From NCBI RefSeq assembly GCF_001922345.1, contig NZ_CP018811.1, positions 930,001-994,000 of the forward strand: DNA of 64,000 bases, written 5' to 3'. A model generated the notes under the pieces. That model was not told the origin of the DNA and did not search any database. It was given only the letters and a program-made list of their open reading frames with translations. The translations under genes were made by a program, and so were the position numbers. Shown here in pieces: positions 62,013-64,000 of this stretch (positions are counted from its first letter, which is position 1; the number at the start of each line of letters is the position of its first letter). The DNA comes from Paraburkholderia sp. SOS3. Its GTDB lineage: Bacteria; Pseudomonadota; Gammaproteobacteria; Burkholderiales; Burkholderiaceae.

Positions 62013-64000
62013 CTAAGCCAGGGTCTTGCCGCTTGCGCGTGCATCCTGGATGGCCTGCCACACGCGTTCTGGTGTGGCAGGCATGTCGATATGGGTGACG
62101 CCGAATTCCGCGAGCGCATCGACGATCGCGTTGATCACGCAGCCGAGCGCCGGCGTCGTGCCGCCTTCGCCGCCCGCGCGCACGCCGAGCGGATTGGTCG
62201 GCGACGGCGTTTCGCTGATCTCGGTGATGAAGTCGGGCAGGTCGGACGCGCGCGGAATTGCATAGTCCATAAACGAGCCCGATAGCAGCTGGCCGCTGCC
62301 GTCTTCGTAATAGCAGCGCTCGTGCAGCGCCTGGCCGACGCCTTGCGCGATGCCGCCATGCGCCTGGCCGTGCAGAATCAGCGGATTGATCGCTTGCCCG
62401 ACGTCGTCGACGGCGACGTAGTCGACGAGTTCGACCGTGCCCGTTTCGGCGTCGACCTCGACCTCGCAGACGTGGCTGCCGAACGGGTAGCCCGCGACCT
62501 GCACGGTTTCGTCCGAGACGGCGGCGAGCGGGCCGCGCAGATCGTCGGGCAGGGCGCTGTCAGGGTTCGCTGCCGCAGCGGCAATGTCGAAGATGTCGAA
62601 AGATTTCGATGTGCCGTCGCGGGTCGCCGCCGTGAAGCGGCCGTTTTCGAAGCGCACGGCTTCTTCTTCTTCGTGATCGCCGGGCTTCAGCAGATGCGCG
62701 GCGATCCGCTTCGACCTCGTGAGCAGCGCCTCGCTCGCCTTGCCGATCACGATGCCTGCAAGGCGCATCGAGCGTCCCGACTGCGAGCCGCCGCCGGCCG
62801 GCACGATATCCGTATCGCCAGTGATGATGCGCACCTGTTCGATCGGCACGTGGAACCATTCGGTGATCAGCTGCGCGAAGCTCGTTTCGTGTCCCTGGCC
62901 GCTCGACAGCGTGCCGATCACCACGTCGACCGTTCCGCCTGGCTGAATCGTCACCTCGGCGCGTTCGCGCGGCATGCCCGACGTGATTTCGACATAGTTG
63001 GCGACAGCGATGCCGCGGTGCTTGCCGCGCTGGCGCGCCGCGGCGCGGCGCTGCGCGAACGTCTGCCATTTGCCGAGCTCGAGCGCGCGCTCCATCGTTT
63101 TCGGATAAGCGCCACTGTCGTACGTGAGGCCGAGCGGATTCGCGTACGGGAAACGATCGGGCTGAATCAGATTGCGACGCCGCAATTCGACGCGATCGAA
63201 GCCATGCTCGCGCGCGGCCATGTCGATAAGCCGCTCCATGACGAACATCGCCTCGGGCCGGCCCGCACTGCGATATGAATTCGTCGACGGCGTGTTGCTG
63301 TTGACCGCGCGCCCGCGAAAGCTCGCGCTCGGGATGTCGTAGACGCTGCTCATGAGGCCGATGCCCTTCGTCAGCGGAACGAACGAAACCGTATGCGCGC
63401 CGACGTTGCTGAGGTTCGAGCCGCGCAACGCGAGAAACCGGCCGTCCTTGTCGAGCGCGATTTCCGCTTCGACGTAGAGGTCGCGCCCCTGGTAGTCGCT
63501 CAGAAACGCCTCCTGGCGCTCGCAATTCCAGTGCACCGGACGTCCGACGCGTCGCGACGCCCATGCGATAACGGCGAATTCGGGGTAGAACGCATTGCGC
63601 GTGCCGAAATTGCCGCCTACGTCGCGCGCGACCACGCGCACCATCGGTTCGTCGATGCCGAGGATATGCGCGAGTTCGCGTTTCTGCCGCACCACGTTGC
63701 CGCTGCCCGCGAACAGCGTATAGCGCTGCGTTTGCGCGTCATAGCTGGCGGCTGCGGCGCGTGGTTCCATCGGCACGCCGGTTAGCCGCTGAATCCAGGT
63801 TTTGATCGACGTGACATGCGCGGCGTGCGCGAAGGCTGCGCTCGTCGCTTCGGCATCGCCGAGTTGCGCATCGAGCGCAACATTCGCGTGTTCGTTCCAT
63901 ACGCGGGGCGCATCGGGCGCGGCGGCCGCGAGGGTGCCGGTAACGGACGGCAGCGCTTCGTATTCGACGTTGACAAGCTCGGCCGCATCTTTCGCGATCG
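62013..64000 (-). CDS. Molybdenum hydroxylase (xanthine/CO dehydrogenase-like) large subunit, 5' end outside the window
   Basis: The visible 662 residues belong to the Mo-pterin-binding subunit family (about 780 residues complete). The frame is open past the edge and the first visible part AAELVNVEYEALPSVTG is family-typical. Motifs include GVPMEPRAAAA, DVGGNFGTRN, the SYRSAGRPEA loop (like AYRGAGR of form II rather than the AYXCSFR of true CO dehydrogenase), GQGHETSFAQ, and GEGGTTPALGCVINAI. Its Fe-S and FAD subunits should be encoded upstream. The substrate is an unknown aromatic, aldehyde or CoA-linked compound, suggested by the enoyl-CoA hydratase and UbiD neighbours. Confidence 0.9.
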   Translation of the reverse strand, partial: IAKDAAELVNVEYEALPSVTGTLAAAAPDAPRVWNEHANVALDAQLGDAEATSAAFAHAAHVTSIKTWIQRLTGVPMEPRAAAASYDAQTQRYTLFAGSGNVVRQKRELAHILGIDEPMVRVVARDVGGNFGTRNAFYPEFAVIAWASRRVGRPVHWNCERQEAFLSDYQGRDLYVEAEIALDKDGRFLALRGSNLSNVGAHTVSFVPLTKGIGLMSSVYDIPSASFRGRAVNSNTPSTNSYRSAGRPEAMFVMERLIDMAAREHGFDRVELRRRNLIQPDRFPYANPLGLTYDSGAYPKTMERALELGKWQTFAQRRAAARQRGKHRGIAVANYVEITSGMPRERAEVTIQPGGTVDVVIGTLSSGQGHETSFAQLITEWFHVPIEQVRIITGDTDIVPAGGGSQSGRSMRLAGIVIGKASEALLTRSKRIAAHLLKPGDHEEEEAVRFENGRFTAATRDGTSKSFDIFDIAAAAANPDSALPDDLRGPLAAVSDETVQVAGYPFGSHVCEVEVDAETGTVELVDYVAVDDVGQAINPLILHGQAHGGIAQGVGQALHERCYYEDGSGQLLSGSFMDYAIPRASDLPDFITEISETPSPTNPLGVRAGGEGGTTPALGCVINAIVDALAEFGVTHIDMPATPERVWQAIQDARASGKTLA

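Overview
The window is a 64-kb piece of a high-G+C chromosome. Gene content points to the Burkholderiales, most likely Burkholderia or Paraburkholderia: an Omp38-type porin, a DUF3563 mini-protein, a RibB-type protein with a degenerate cyclohydrolase half next to ribH and nusB, P1B-5 and P2-type ATPases, and many LysR regulators with catabolic neighbours. This assignment is inference from gene families; no rRNA or species marker is present. There is no prophage, CRISPR array, complete insertion sequence or rRNA operon. Two tRNA genes are present (Leu-CAA and Gly-CCC, both minus strand).

Layout. 0-7.7 kb is mostly housekeeping: an amino-acid permease, tRNA-Leu, hemN, a Cys-cluster protein coupled to a DUF1439 lipoprotein, uppP, trmB, tRNA-Gly, a YggT protein and an EthD protein. 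8-16 kb holds a tiny basic protein with strong 3' hairpins, a Pro/Tyr/Gly-rich exported protein, a threonine-dehydratase-like lyase, a LysE exporter, ubiD, a candidate small RNA with its own sigma-70 promoter and terminator, a lytic transglycosylase and an aminotransferase. 16.1-18.4 kb is the nusB-ribH-ribBX riboflavin/transcription group. 18.4-26.6 kb is a probable catabolic unit read leftward from a divergent LysR gene: LeuC-like, LeuD-like, PdxA2-like, fluoroacetate-dehalogenase-like, MFS carrier, porin. 26.8-32.9 kb has a TPR/GT41 glycosyltransferase, a chemoreceptor, an alkyltransferase (ogt) and a PEP-mutase/isocitrate-lyase family enzyme. 33-40.2 kb is a second catabolic neighbourhood: class II aldolase, two MFS carriers, D-2-hydroxyacid dehydrogenase, LigI-like hydrolase, LysR.

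40.2-41.4 kb is a three-gene leftward operon of unknown function behind a perfect CTGT-N8-ACAG LexA box. 41.4-43.8 kb is a visibly A+T-richer patch with a TPR protein. 43.8-51.3 kb is a leftward low-oxygen group marked by three near-identical FNR/Anr boxes: a Met/Gly-rich exported protein, a P1B-5 ATPase fused to a hemerythrin domain, an AI-2E permease, a Ca2+-type ATPase and a small exported protein. 51.4-55.8 kb has a DUF805 protein, a DUF3563 protein, and an ATP-grasp ligase overlapping an EamA exporter, divergent from a NhaR-like regulator across a perfect 14-bp palindrome. 55.8-59.5 kb has a GST and a Fur-boxed TonB receptor with a PepSY protein. 59.7-64 kb is an unfinished operon of UbiD-family decarboxylase, enoyl-CoA hydratase and a molybdenum hydroxylase large subunit that runs off the right edge.

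The most attractive under-described items are the LexA-box operon, the FNR-box metal-ATPase group, the ATP-grasp/EamA pair, the LeuCD-PdxA-dehalogenase cluster and the candidate sRNA at about 13.13-13.27 kb.
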